Assembly: GCA_902800365.1 (NCBI GenBank) | Contig: CADCEF010000002.1 | Location: 111,549 to 175,548, forward strand | Direction of reading: 5' to 3' | DNA length: 64,000 bases | From: an uncultured Prevotella sp. | GTDB lineage: Bacteria > Bacteroidota > Bacteroidia > Bacteroidales > Bacteroidaceae | Shown: positions 1 through 8,565 of the stretch, in pieces | Position numbering within the stretch: position 1 is the stretch's first letter | Layout: each line of letters begins with the position of its first letter | Program-made: the position numbers and the translations under genes | The notes under the pieces: model-generated | What the model was told of the DNA's origin: nothing | Database searches by the model: none | The model's input: only the letters and a program-made list of their open reading frames with translations

Positions 1-462
1 AGATGCTGTTACGTTTACACCTGCCTGGCATCCGAGCTGACGTATAGCAAACGAAATCTCTGGTGTAGGACGCAGACTCTCGAACAGGTAAACCTTGATA
101 CCATTAGCCGAGAAAATATCAGCTACTGTTTCAGCAAACATACGTCCGTTGTTACGGCAGTCATGACCTACAACAACAGAACTCTGCTTACCAGGGAATG
201 CTTTCAGGATATAGTTTGCAAAACCCTGTGTAGCCATACCAACAATGTACTTGTTCATGCGGTTGGTACCTGCGCCCATAATACCGCGAAGGCCACCTGT
301 ACCAAACTCAAGATTCTGATAGAAAGCATCGATCAGCGCTGTCTTATCAGCATTGTCGAGCATTGCCTGTACTTCCTTACGTGTCTCCTCATCAAAGGCG
401 GGAGAAAGCCATTCTTTAGCCCGTGCCTCGCACTGAGCAATCAGTTGAGCATTGTCTGCCAT
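1..462 (-). CDS. Phosphoglucomutase/phosphomannomutase family protein, N-terminal part
   Basis: The reading frame runs from an ATG at 462 to the window edge, giving 154 codons of the N-terminal domain of an alpha-D-phosphohexomutase. Seen: FGTGGLRG near residue 52, and VVVGHDCRNNG followed by FAETVADIFSANGIKVYLF, both typical of domain I. The frame leaves the window at VNVTAS, the beginning of the TASHNP loop whose serine carries the catalytic phosphate, so the rest of the enzyme lies to the left. Enzymes of this family interconvert hexose 1- and 6-phosphates in the cytosol for glycogen and sugar-nucleotide synthesis. Which hexose is used cannot be decided from this fragment. It has its own -7 promoter box at 509-516. 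Confidence 0.9.
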   Translation of the reverse strand, partial: MADNAQLIAQCEARAKEWLSPAFDEETRKEVQAMLDNADKTALIDAFYQNLEFGTGGLRGIMGAGTNRMNKYIVGMATQGFANYILKAFPGKQSSVVVGHDCRNNGRMFAETVADIFSANGIKVYLFESLRPTPEISFAIRQLGCQAGVNVTAS

Positions 463-508
463 AATCTTTCTGTTTTATTTCTTTAGATTGTTATTGAATT
501 CGATTCTA

Positions 509-516
509 CAAAGATA
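509..516 (-). promoter_or_regulatory. Bacteroidetes -7 promoter box of the phosphohexomutase gene
   Basis: The minus strand reads TATCTTTG, matching TAnnTTTG, 47 nt upstream of the ATG at 462. No clear -33 TTTG is seen. Confidence 0.5.
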
Positions 517-532
517 CATAAAAAGACAGAAG

Positions 533-582
533 AATAGGCGAAAAGCCATTTCTATTTATAGAATCTTAACTTTTCGCCTATT
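533..582 (-). terminator. Intrinsic terminator of the TPR protein gene
   Basis: A perfect 13-bp inverted repeat (AATAGGCGAAAAG at 533-545 and its complement at 570-582) encloses a 24-nt loop and is followed on the minus strand by a T-rich run. It lies 18 nt past the stop codon of the gene ending at 600 and just upstream of the next promoter. Confidence 0.75.
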
Positions 583-599
583 CCTGACTTCTCTCTTCA

Positions 600-1784
600 T
601 TACTTTCGCAAAATCTTATCGATTTCGTCGAACTGCTTACCCATATTAAGATTGAAGTATATCCTATACAAGGCTGGAGCCCATTTGTCTTTTTCGTCTG
701 GAGCCATCTCGCGATATTTCTCCATATAAGGACGCGCCCTCTCGTACATCTTCTTTATCTGCTTTTTGTACTTACGCGAATCCATACGCTGAGCTATGTT
801 AAGACAGGCTAAGCCACCATTATAATATATATCAGCCAAATTAGGATTAAGTGCTATCAACTGGTCGCTAAACTTCAAGCAATCTCCATACTTTTTCAGG
901 TTTAGCATAACCATCGACTTGGCAAAAAGGAACAGTTCATTAAGCGTATCAGTCTTAAGTGCTTCGTTCACCACGCTATCAGCCATCTCGTAGTTTCCCC
1001 TGCGATTGTAGTTGTCCATCAGTCGAGGGAAGAAATAATTAGACTTCGGATACTTCTTGAATCCTTGCCATAAGGTTGCTGTATACATAGAATCGTCCTC
1101 CAGTTTCTCCCACGCCTCTGCCATATACTGCAATGTATACTCCAGCTTCTGCTCATCACGCTGCGCTGTAGATGCATGGCGCAACACGAGAACAGGATCG
1201 TTCATCCTATATCCGCAGTAAGTTGCCCAGTATGCCACCTCACCCATCTTGGGGTCTTTATACATAAAGTCATATCCCGTGAATAACGGCTGACGATCGC
1301 AGTCGAGATACATCTCGAAGAAGTCGAAGGCAGTCTTAAAATCGCCCTTCTTAAGGTGATGTGCTCCTCCATAATAAATGTTTGGACGATATCCTTGCAT
1401 CTTTGCAGCATTTGACTTGCGATATTCAGGATTAGACTTACCGTTCTTATCTGGTTTAGCATCTATAGAGTCAAGTCGCTCTGCTATAACAAACATACGT
1501 TTGGCCAAATCGAAGAACTTTGTTGTATCTACCTTTTCCTTAATATACATCTTCTCGTTCAGAGCCAGATATTGCTTTTCTACAGCCTGAAGCCAGATAT
1601 CGTATATTCGGGTATTCTCCTCGTTAGCCTTATCCTTAAGCAGGTCTGTCATAAGTTTCTCAGCCTGCTCTATATTCTTACCGCTTTTAAGTATTGTTCG
1701 AGCATCACCAATCTGCTTTCGCTGAGCGCAACATGTTGCACTCATCATCAGTCCACAGACGGCAAAAAAGACATATTTCATCAT
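600..1784 (-). CDS. Secreted tetratricopeptide-repeat protein
   Basis: A 394-residue protein with an N-terminal export signal (about residues 1-20, ending near CCAQ), so it probably acts in the periplasm or at the envelope. The body is helical and TPR-like: segments such as LKKGDFKTAFDFFEMYL, YEMADSVVNEALKTDTLNELFLFAKSMVML and LIALNPNLADIYYNGGLACLNIAQ have the spacing of tandem helix pairs. No catalytic motif is visible. TPR proteins act as protein-interaction scaffolds, but the partner is unknown. It is transcribed alone, with a promoter at 1818 and a terminator at 533-582. Two adjacent ATG codons could both start it; the first is used. Confidence 0.8.
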   Translation of the reverse strand: MMKYVFFAVCGLMMSATCCAQRKQIGDARTILKSGKNIEQAEKLMTDLLKDKANEENTRIYDIWLQAVEKQYLALNEKMYIKEKVDTTKFFDLAKRMFVIAERLDSIDAKPDKNGKSNPEYRKSNAAKMQGYRPNIYYGGAHHLKKGDFKTAFDFFEMYLDCDRQPLFTGYDFMYKDPKMGEVAYWATYCGYRMNDPVLVLRHASTAQRDEQKLEYTLQYMAEAWEKLEDDSMYTATLWQGFKKYPKSNYFFPRLMDNYNRRGNYEMADSVVNEALKTDTLNELFLFAKSMVMLNLKKYGDCLKFSDQLIALNPNLADIYYNGGLACLNIAQRMDSRKYKKQIKKMYERARPYMEKYREMAPDEKDKWAPALYRIYFNLNMGKQFDEIDKILRK

Positions 1785-1817
1785 CCAGTTTACACCTTAT
1801 TATATATATAGCGGCTG

Positions 1818-1825
1818 CAAAGTTA
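1818..1825 (-). promoter_or_regulatory. -7 promoter box of the TPR protein gene
   Basis: The minus strand reads TAACTTTG (TAnnTTTG), 34 nt upstream of the start codon at 1784. Confidence 0.5.
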
Positions 1826-1845
1826 CAAAAAAAACTGCAAAAAAA

Positions 1846-1877
1846 TTTGCAAACTACAGGAAAATTAATTATTTTTG
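1846..1877 (+). promoter_or_regulatory. -33/-7 promoter of the small membrane protein gene
   Basis: TTTG at 1846-1849 and TATTTTTG at 1870-1877 are separated by 20 nt, the spacing expected for the Bacteroidetes primary sigma factor. The start codon is at 1910. Confidence 0.65.
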
Positions 1878-1909
1878 CAACCAAATAGTCAACTAAAGGC
1901 CATATTATC

Positions 1910-2401
1910 ATGAGAAAAAAGTATTTGCTTTGGGGATATGCTATTATAGCATTTTTCGTTATAGTTATATTATGTTCGATAGCTTTCACCACATTCATGG
2001 GTATGAAAGGAGCTAGGAATCGTATGGCTAATCCCGAGAATCGAAAAGCCATTTACGACAATGCTGCAAAAGTTACTCGAGATACTGGTCTCGACATACC
2101 CGACTTTCGTATCCTACAACATAAACCTGGCGAATATCAGGAAGGAAGCTTATTCCGCGATACCCTTATAGTATATTTCTATAGAGGCGTACCAGATAGT
2201 ATCTTCAATTCGTTCAAAGATAAAGCTGAAGCTATCGAGCAAGCAAAAGATACGACCAAAAGTGTAGAAATAGATAGTTTAAATTGCTTCTATCAGGACT
2301 TCTATGTAGGTGGTTTCTCATGCTACATAGGTGTACATATAAACAAGGAGTCACAATACGGTGAGATAATTTACGGCAACTGGAAACCCGCAAAAGAATA
2401 A
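1910..2401 (+). CDS. Small membrane-anchored protein of unknown function
   Basis: A 163-residue protein that I do not recognise. Residues 8-30 form one hydrophobic segment (YAIIAFFVIVILCSIAFTTF) after a short basic start, so it is probably a single-pass membrane protein with most of the chain outside the cytoplasm. The soluble part has a GLDIPDFRIL segment and ends in a mixed beta-type region (CFYQDFYVGGFSCYIGVHINKES). Two cysteines lie within 13 residues of one another. It has its own promoter at 1846-1877 and is followed by the tRNA gene; there is no operon partner. Confidence 0.75.
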   Translation: MRKKYLLWGYAIIAFFVIVILCSIAFTTFMGMKGARNRMANPENRKAIYDNAAKVTRDTGLDIPDFRILQHKPGEYQEGSLFRDTLIVYFYRGVPDSIFNSFKDKAEAIEQAKDTTKSVEIDSLNCFYQDFYVGGFSCYIGVHINKESQYGEIIYGNWKPAKE

Positions 2402-2436
2402 TTAGAGACATTTCTTTGCAAGATTTCACTGAAAAG

Positions 2437-2468
2437 TTTGGCAGTTTCGGAAAAAATGTCTACCTTTG
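2437..2468 (+). promoter_or_regulatory. Promoter of tRNA-Arg
   Basis: TTTG at 2437-2440 and TACCTTTG at 2461-2468 with a 20-nt spacer, 40 nt upstream of the mature tRNA 5' end. Confidence 0.7.
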
Positions 2469-2508
2469 CAGCCGATTTCCGTAAAAGGATATCGTAAACA
2501 ACAAGGCC

Positions 2509-2582
2509 GGTTCGGTAGCTCAGCTGGATAGAGCAACTGCCTTCTAAGCAGTAGGTCTTGGGTTCGAGCCCCAACCGAATCA
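2509..2582 (+). tRNA. tRNA-Arg (anticodon TCT)
   Basis: A complete cloverleaf can be folded by eye: a 7-bp acceptor stem GGTTCGG/CCGAATC with one G-U pair, T8 and A9, D stem GCTC/GAGC, anticodon stem ACTGC/GCAGT around loop CTTCTAA (anticodon TCT), and T stem TTGGG/CCCAA around TTCGAGC. The discriminator base is A at 2582. CCA is not encoded. It reads AGA/AGG arginine codons. Confidence 0.95.
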
Positions 2583-2583
2583 C

Positions 2584-2618
2584 AAAAAAGAGAGGTATTG
2601 TCGATACCTCTCTTTTTT
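2584..2618. terminator. Bidirectional intrinsic terminator
   Basis: AAAAAAGAGAGGTAT and its complement ATACCTCTCTTTTTT flank a 5-nt loop. A-runs and T-runs on the two sides let it stop both the tRNA transcript and the convergent thioredoxin transcript. Confidence 0.85.
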
Positions 2619-2630
2619 ATTTCCATATCA

Positions 2631-3617
2631 TTATTCTCCAAATATCTCTTTTAGTTTAGCTTGGAGACCTTCTGCACGAAGACCACGAGCAACAATCTTG
2701 CCTTGTGGGTCGATAAGCAAATTATCGGGAATGCTGTTTACACCATATACCTCAGCAGCAACTGTACGCCAGTATTTAAGGTCTGACAGATGAATCCAAG
2801 GCATCTTGAGTTGGTCTATAGCCTTTACCCAAGCATCTTTCTTACTATCGAACGACAAGCCAACCACATCAAATCCCTTTGAATGATACTTATCGTAAGC
2901 AGCCACTACATTAGGCATCTCAATTCTGCAGGGACCGCACCATGATGCCCAGAAATCTACAAGCACCCAACGGCCTTTGCCTACATACTCGCTGAGTTTA
3001 TGCATGTTACCATCAACATCAGCCTCTTCAAGGTCGATAAACTGTTGACCAATGATGGCATTCTTTTTGGCGCGATCATCCAACATCTTATTCAGATAGT
3101 CCAACTCGGGCTTTGCAGCAGCATAGTTAACCCAGAGAGGTTTGGTGGCAACAACGCTATCGAGACTCTCTTTACCGAAGTGCTCAGCAAAGTCCATCAA
3201 AAAAGCAAAAGGAATCAGTGTGTTGCGCTCTTCCTTAAAGATTTTTGCAATCAAGTTAGCGTCAGGAGTAGCGTTAGCCAAATCGTATTTAACCAGGCGC
3301 TCGTTTACAGGCGACCCCTTCAGAGTATTATCGTTAAGATTAACCGACACGGGTGTTCCATCGTTGAAGAAAAGCGTGGTCCAAGTGGCATGTTCTGTAC
3401 CAATCGCCAGCAGAGCATCCTTTTCGGCCTCACCTGTAATGCTGAATTTGCCATCAGCAACAACAGCCTGACCTACCAACACACGGGCATTGCGATCTAT
3501 CAACATCACATTGGCACCATTCTCATTAGAGACGCCATTAACAACGCACTTTACTTTTTGAGCCCCAACAGGCAGAACAGCCAACATCAATAGGGCTGCA
3601 AATAAATTCTTTATCAT
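2631..3617 (-). CDS. TlpA-like periplasmic thioredoxin with N-terminal DUF4369-type domain
   Basis: A 328-residue exported protein. Residues 1-19 form a signal peptide (MIKNLFAALLMLAVLPVGA). Residues about 20-190 resemble the beta-rich DUF4369 domain common in Bacteroidetes. The C-terminal half is a thioredoxin fold with WVLVDFWASWCGPCR, i.e. a CGPC redox pair, and the cis-proline segment SIPDNLLID. Such proteins reduce disulfides or act as thiol peroxidase partners in the periplasm; the substrate is unknown. It starts only 10 nt after the thioesterase gene, so it is probably the last gene of the ilv transcript, ending at the shared terminator 2584-2618. Confidence 0.85.
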   Translation of the reverse strand: MIKNLFAALLMLAVLPVGAQKVKCVVNGVSNENGANVMLIDRNARVLVGQAVVADGKFSITGEAEKDALLAIGTEHATWTTLFFNDGTPVSVNLNDNTLKGSPVNERLVKYDLANATPDANLIAKIFKEERNTLIPFAFLMDFAEHFGKESLDSVVATKPLWVNYAAAKPELDYLNKMLDDRAKKNAIIGQQFIDLEEADVDGNMHKLSEYVGKGRWVLVDFWASWCGPCRIEMPNVVAAYDKYHSKGFDVVGLSFDSKKDAWVKAIDQLKMPWIHLSDLKYWRTVAAEVYGVNSIPDNLLIDPQGKIVARGLRAEGLQAKLKEIFGE

Positions 3618-3627
3618 ATCTAGTTTC

Positions 3628-4371
3628 TTATTTGTTAAATATCACTTTACTGCGACAACACTCCACGTCGCCATCCTTACAGATACGTACACAATACTCG
3701 TTTTCATTAGTCTGCGACATATAGAACGAAAGCGTATCGCCCTGATGAGCCTCGGCTACATATGCTATTTCAAAGCGCTTGATACTATGCTGACGATACC
3801 AATCTAGATTCCAAAGATCGAGTACATGCTCTATATACTTAACCGAGTTGATATGCCCATTAATATCTACGTCGCTATATTTTGTTTCAACAGTAGCCAC
3901 GAGTTGAGCTGTATCGTCCATCTTCACTCGCCCACCCTTGTCTATTGGGCATTCCTTATCCTTCACAATCCAATTGTTAATGGCGCCATTGTCGATAGCA
4001 AAGATGTCAGTCGGCTGGCGACTTTCTGTATCAATCATTGCCCAGATAGAGCGACCATAACCATACACCTTACCATCTTCACCAACAACACGGAAATTAC
4101 GGCTGGTAAAGAATCGCATGGCCGACTCCACCCATGTCTCTACATTAAACTTTGTGTACATCTTTGGCATTTCATCCATCTCGATAGCAAGTCGTGATAG
4201 TACCCACGAGCGTTGTATCGTCATTAGATACTTCATACCGAATCCACGATCGGTTGAATGGAAATCAGCAGCATTCAGCATGTGATTGCCAAGATGCCCT
4301 ACAAACAACCTCTGTGAGAAATCACAGTGAAACGGCTCGGCCAAAAACTGATAACAACCTATTTTATCCAT
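3628..4371 (-). CDS. Acyl-ACP thioesterase (FatA-type)
   Basis: A 247-residue protein of the acyl-[acyl carrier protein] thioesterase family, which hydrolyses acyl-ACP to release free fatty acids in the cytosol. Two hot-dog folds are expected: the first covers about residues 1-130 (HLGNHMLNAADFHSTDRG), the second about 140-247 and contains DVDINGHINSVKYIEHVLD, the D-x-N-x-H-x-N pattern of the active-site region. The ATG at 4371 was chosen because it overlaps the ilvN stop by 8 nt (translational coupling) and gives a normal N-terminus; an upstream in-frame ATG at 4416 lies inside ilvN. Its place inside an ilv operon suggests a link between branched-chain precursor supply and fatty-acid release. 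Confidence 0.85.
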   Translation of the reverse strand: MDKIGCYQFLAEPFHCDFSQRLFVGHLGNHMLNAADFHSTDRGFGMKYLMTIQRSWVLSRLAIEMDEMPKMYTKFNVETWVESAMRFFTSRNFRVVGEDGKVYGYGRSIWAMIDTESRQPTDIFAIDNGAINNWIVKDKECPIDKGGRVKMDDTAQLVATVETKYSDVDINGHINSVKYIEHVLDLWNLDWYRQHSIKRFEIAYVAEAHQGDTLSFYMSQTNENEYCVRICKDGDVECCRSKVIFNK

Positions 4372-4900
4372 TTTCACGTTCCTCCAAAAATTCACTAACC
4401 TGTTCCTGCATGCCACGAGTTACAGCAATACGACCACTGCGCGTGTACTGCAACACGCAATCAAACGTATCAAGCGCACGGAACAATGAGATGATGTCCT
4501 CAGTAACTCCATGCATCTGTACAATAGTATAGGTGGGATTCACCTCAATAATATTGGCCTGAAAACGGCGTATAGTACGCGAGATCTCAGGATTCTCAAG
4601 CACCATTGGGGTTGATAGTTTATAAAGACCTGACTCGCGGATAAACAACTGGTCATCTGTAAAATAGTTGGCCTTTACCACATCTATTTTCTTTTCAATC
4701 TGACGGGTAATTTTCAGAATCTGATCCTCGTCGCTCCAAGCTGTAATCGTGTACTTATGTACGCCGGGAATGCTTGAAGCCGACACATTAAGACTCTCAA
4801 TATTTACCTGTCTACGTGTAAACACCGCGGTTATCTGATTCAGGATACCAGCGATATTCTCAGAATAAACTAACAGCGTATATAGTTTCTTTTCTTCCAT
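4364..4900 (-). CDS. ilvN: Acetolactate synthase small (regulatory) subunit
   Basis: A 178-residue regulatory subunit of acetolactate synthase. The N-terminal ACT domain (about residues 7-80) shows YTLLVYSENIAGILNQITAVFTRRQVNIESLNVS, the fold that binds valine or another branched-chain amino acid for feedback control. The C-terminal part (about 90-165) is the second regulatory domain, with EVNPTYTIVQMHGVTEDIISLFRAL. It lies 17 nt after ilvB and overlaps the thioesterase start by 8 nt, as expected for a coupled operon. The protein works in the cytosol bound to IlvB. Confidence 0.93.
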   Translation of the reverse strand: MEEKKLYTLLVYSENIAGILNQITAVFTRRQVNIESLNVSASSIPGVHKYTITAWSDEDQILKITRQIEKKIDVVKANYFTDDQLFIRESGLYKLSTPMVLENPEISRTIRRFQANIIEVNPTYTIVQMHGVTEDIISLFRALDTFDCVLQYTRSGRIAVTRGMQEQVSEFLEERENG

Positions 4901-4917
4901 TTCTTTGTACTAAAATC

Positions 4918-6633
4918 TTAAACCTTTATATCCAAAAGCATATCATCCACATTCATTCCTGGAGGCGTCATTGGCAACACATCATCATCCTCAAGGATTG
5001 CACATTCAAGGATATATGGCCCATCAGTAGCCAGCATCTTCTCGATAGCAGCCTTAAGGTCTTTGCGGTCAACAACAGCCTGATAAGGTATGCCATATCC
5101 TTGTGCGATGAGCTCATAGTTTGGATTATGCATACGAGTGAATGACTTACGGCGTTTCCAGAACATATCCTGCCACTGGCGAACATTACCAAGATAGTTA
5201 TTATTCATCAGAACCATCTTAACAGGAGCTTGCTGTTCCATAATGGTTCCAAGCTCTTCGATACACATCTGGAATCCACCATCACCACTGAAGCTAACCA
5301 CGGTACGATCAGGAGCACCGAATGTTGCACCAATAGCTGCTGGCATACCATATCCCATAGTTCCAAGACCGCCACTTGTACAGATACTGCGCTTATTGGG
5401 ATACTTGAAATAACGAGTTGCAAATAGCTGATTCTGACCAACATCCGTCACCAGAATCGCATTGCCATCAGTTATCTCTGCCACAGCATTTACCACCTCA
5501 CCCATTAACAACGGACCATCCTTGGGATGAATAGCGGGTTCTATAACTTTCTCGCGTTCTTTCTCCATCAACGGCTTGAAAGAATCGCGCCACTCCTGAT
5601 GGTTTGCTTTCTGCAGCAAGGCTGTTATGGCAGGTAACGATTCCTTACAATCTGCTATTACAGCCACATCGGCCTTAACATTCTTATCTATCTCACTATG
5701 GTCGATATCCAGATGTATTACCTTAGCCTGTTTGGCATATGTCTTGAGGTTACCCGTCACACGATCGCTGAAACGCATACCTATGGCAATGAGTACATCA
5801 CACTCCTGCTCTTTGATGTTTGGCGCATAGTTACCATGCATGCCAAGCATACCCACATTCAGTGGATGGGTAGAAGGAAAAGCCGACAATCCAAGCATGG
5901 TACGGCCTGCAGGGATATCAGCTTTTTCAAGAAAAGCACGAAGCTCGTTCTGAGCATTTCCTAATTCTACACCCTGACCAACAAGTGCCAATGGTTTTTT
6001 GGCACTATTGATAAGCTCTGCAGCCTTACGCACAGCCTCTGGATCAAGCTTTGGATAAGCCACATAAGAGCGGATAAAGTTCACCTTCTCGGGTTCAAAC
6101 TCCACCATCTCAAGCTGCGCATTCTTTGGAAAGTCGAGCACTACAGGACCAGGGCGCCCGCTTCGTGCAATATAGAAAGCACGACTTACAGCCCATGCTA
6201 TATCCTCAGCATGGCGAATCTGATAGCTCCACTTTGATATAGGCTGAGCCACGCCAACAAGGTCAACTTCTTGGAAAGCATCAGTACCAAGGGCACCAAT
6301 AGGCACCTGACCTGCGATGACTACAATAGGCGTAGAATCCAGCATAGCATCAGCCACGCCAGTAAGTGTATTTGTAGCACCAGGACCGCTGGTAACCAAA
6401 GCCACACCAACCCGCCCCGAGACTCGTGCATAACCTTCTGCGGCATGCGCTGCTGCCTGTTCATGACGAACGAGGATATGATCAAATGCTTTCTTGTTGC
6501 CTCGCGTGTAATCGTAGAGTGCATCGTAAACGGGCATGATTGAGCCACCAGGATAACCAAATATGGTCTTTACCCCTTCAGCCTTCAGCGCCTGCATCAA
6601 TGCTTCGCTTCCTGTTATCTTTTGCTTTTCCAT
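4918..6633 (-). CDS. ilvB: Acetolactate synthase large (catalytic) subunit
   Basis: A 571-residue, ThDP-dependent enzyme that condenses two pyruvates to 2-acetolactate, or pyruvate with 2-oxobutyrate, in valine, leucine and isoleucine synthesis. Seen: the catalytic glutamate in VRHEQAAAHAAEGYAR (E58), the FAD/central domain with GMLGMHGNYAPN, and the ThDP-Mg motif GDGGFQMCIEELGT ending in NNNYLGNV. Length is normal for the family. It starts 2 nt after the stop of ilvD and is followed by its regulatory subunit. Confidence 0.95.
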   Translation of the reverse strand: MEKQKITGSEALMQALKAEGVKTIFGYPGGSIMPVYDALYDYTRGNKKAFDHILVRHEQAAAHAAEGYARVSGRVGVALVTSGPGATNTLTGVADAMLDSTPIVVIAGQVPIGALGTDAFQEVDLVGVAQPISKWSYQIRHAEDIAWAVSRAFYIARSGRPGPVVLDFPKNAQLEMVEFEPEKVNFIRSYVAYPKLDPEAVRKAAELINSAKKPLALVGQGVELGNAQNELRAFLEKADIPAGRTMLGLSAFPSTHPLNVGMLGMHGNYAPNIKEQECDVLIAIGMRFSDRVTGNLKTYAKQAKVIHLDIDHSEIDKNVKADVAVIADCKESLPAITALLQKANHQEWRDSFKPLMEKEREKVIEPAIHPKDGPLLMGEVVNAVAEITDGNAILVTDVGQNQLFATRYFKYPNKRSICTSGGLGTMGYGMPAAIGATFGAPDRTVVSFSGDGGFQMCIEELGTIMEQQAPVKMVLMNNNYLGNVRQWQDMFWKRRKSFTRMHNPNYELIAQGYGIPYQAVVDRKDLKAAIEKMLATDGPYILECAILEDDDVLPMTPPGMNVDDMLLDIKV

Positions 6634-6635
6634 AA

Positions 6636-8438
6636 TTAATCAATGATTCTTACGCCGCCTTTATCGGCTGATGAAACGCTCTGAGCATAAGCTCTAAGAG
6701 CCTTGCTTACAGTACGGTTGCGCTTAAGTGGCTGCTGTGGGCGAGCTGCCAACTCATCGTCGCTCAGCTTTACATTTATTGAGCGACTTGGGATGTCGAT
6801 GATGATGATGTCGCCATCCTTCACCTTTCCGATATTACCACCATTGGCAGCCTCTGGCGAGATATGCCCGATACTCAATCCACTGGTACCACCTGAGAAA
6901 CGACCATCAGTAATCAGCGCACATTCCTTGCCCAGATGCATACTCTTAATATAAGAGGTGGGATACAGCATCTCCTGCATACCCGGACCGCCCTTTGGAC
7001 CCTCGTGGGTAATCACTACGCAATCGCCGCTCTTCACCTTGCCACCAAGTATTCCTTCGCAGGCATCTTCTTGCGAGTCGAACACTACTGCCGGCCCCTC
7101 AAAATGCCAGAGAGCCTCATCTACGCCAGCTGTTTTCACTACGCAGCCATCCTGCGCGATATTTCCAAAGAGTACAGCCAGTCCACCATCCTTGGTATAG
7201 GCGTGCTCCAAGTCGCGGATACAGCCATTGGCACGATCAGTATCAAGTGTACCCCACTGCTCCGACTGTGAGCCCATCTTAGTCGAGAATCTGTTGCCAG
7301 GTGCAGTCTGATAGATGCGATTAGCCTCAGCATCCACATCACCGTCAACAATACTGTATTTCTTCATAGCCTCACCAAGCGTCATGCCATCCACACGTGG
7401 AGCCGAGCCATCGATAAGACCACCTTTATTCAGTTCGTTCAGGATTCCAAGGATACCACCAGCGCGACCGCACTCCTGAACACTATATTTCTGAGTATTA
7501 GGAGCCAGTTTGCACAAGCAGGGCACACGACGACTCAACTCGTCGATATCCTTCATCGTAAAGTCGGTGCCTGCTTCCTGGGCCACAGCCAACAAGTGCA
7601 GCACTGTGTTGGTACTACCACCCATCGCAATATCAAGTGCCATCGCATTCATAAATGCCTTACGGGTAGCGATGTTGCGTGGCAATACGCTCTCGTCGCC
7701 ATCCTCGTAGTAAGCAAAGGCATTCTTTACCACCTGTCGTGCAGCCGCCTTAAACAATTCTATACGGTTGGTATGTGTAGCAAGGATGGTTCCATTGCCA
7801 GGCAGCGATAGTCCGATAGCCTCTGTAAGCGAGTTCATCGAGTTGGCAGTGAACATGCCCGAGCAGCTACCGCATCCAGGACAGGCACACCCCTCTATCT
7901 CCTTCATCTCCTCATCAGTAATGCTTGGGTCGGCACCTTTTACCATGGCAGTAATCAGGTCGGCATTCTCGCCACGCCATTTACCAGCTTCCATTGGTCC
8001 ACCGCTACAGAATACGGTTGGGATGTTTAGTCTCATCGAAGCCATCAGCATACCTGGAGTCACCTTATCACAGTTCGATATACAAATCATCGCATCAGCC
8101 TTGTGAGCATTAACCATATATTCCACGCTGTCGGCAATGATGTCACGACTTGGCAGAGAATACAACATACCATCGTGGCCCATAGCGATACCATCGTCGA
8201 TGGCAATCGTATTGAATTCTGCTGCATAACAGCCCATCTTCTCAATCTCTTCGCGTACAATCTGACCTATCTCATGCAGATGTGTATGACCAGGCACAAA
8301 CTGGGTAAACGAGTTGACGACGGCAATAATGGGCTTGCCAAACTGCTCGTGTTTCATACCCGTAGCAACCCACAAAGCGCGGGCTCCTGCCATTCTTCTG
8401 CCTTCGGTGCAAACAGCACTCCTCAACTGATGTTTCAT
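6636..8438 (-). CDS. ilvD: Dihydroxy-acid dehydratase
   Basis: A 600-residue iron-sulfur dehydratase that converts 2,3-dihydroxy-isovalerate and its methylvalerate analogue to the 2-keto acids, the third shared step of branched-chain amino-acid synthesis. Cluster and Mg ligands are visible in [11 protein letters not shown] and [20 protein letters not shown]. The C-terminal domain carries [22 protein letters not shown]. It is the first gene of the ilvD-ilvB-ilvN-thioesterase-thioredoxin run and has a promoter box at 8475-8482 with a leader of only about 30 nt, too short for an attenuator. ilvC, ilvE and ilvA are not in this window. Confidence 0.96.
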   Translation of the reverse strand: MKHQLRSAVCTEGRRMAGARALWVATGMKHEQFGKPIIAVVNSFTQFVPGHTHLHEIGQIVREEIEKMGCYAAEFNTIAIDDGIAMGHDGMLYSLPSRDIIADSVEYMVNAHKADAMICISNCDKVTPGMLMASMRLNIPTVFCSGGPMEAGKWRGENADLITAMVKGADPSITDEEMKEIEGCACPGCGSCSGMFTANSMNSLTEAIGLSLPGNGTILATHTNRIELFKAAARQVVKNAFAYYEDGDESVLPRNIATRKAFMNAMALDIAMGGSTNTVLHLLAVAQEAGTDFTMKDIDELSRRVPCLCKLAPNTQKYSVQECGRAGGILGILNELNKGGLIDGSAPRVDGMTLGEAMKKYSIVDGDVDAEANRIYQTAPGNRFSTKMGSQSEQWGTLDTDRANGCIRDLEHAYTKDGGLAVLFGNIAQDGCVVKTAGVDEALWHFEGPAVVFDSQEDACEGILGGKVKSGDCVVITHEGPKGGPGMQEMLYPTSYIKSMHLGKECALITDGRFSGGTSGLSIGHISPEAANGGNIGKVKDGDIIIIDIPSRSINVKLSDDELAARPQQPLKRNRTVSKALRAYAQSVSSADKGGVRIID

Positions 8439-8474
8439 TTTCTATTTCTTTATAATAATTGCGAAATTTAGCTG

Positions 8475-8482
8475 CAAAAGTA
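8475..8482 (-). promoter_or_regulatory. -7 promoter box of the ilv operon
   Basis: The minus strand reads TACTTTTG (TAnnTTTG), 37 nt upstream of the ilvD start. A GTTG at 8503-8506, 20 nt further upstream, may be the -33 box. Confidence 0.6.
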
Positions 8483-8524
8483 CATTAATTCTATCAAATA
8501 GCCAACATTTTCGTTATTTTTTAG

Positions 8525-8532
8525 TAAATTTG
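8525..8532 (+). promoter_or_regulatory. -7 promoter box of the GH2 gene
   Basis: TAAATTTG, 34 nt upstream of the ATG at 8566. It is divergent from the ilv promoter, with about 42 bp between the two -7 boxes. No clear -33 box is seen. Confidence 0.55.
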
Positions 8533-8565
8533 CAGCAAAAATTTGATTACTAATTACAATCTGAA

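Noticed and set aside
8439-8474. Attenuator or leader peptide before ilvD
   Set aside because: The predicted leader is only about 30 nt and has no hairpin or branched-chain codon run.
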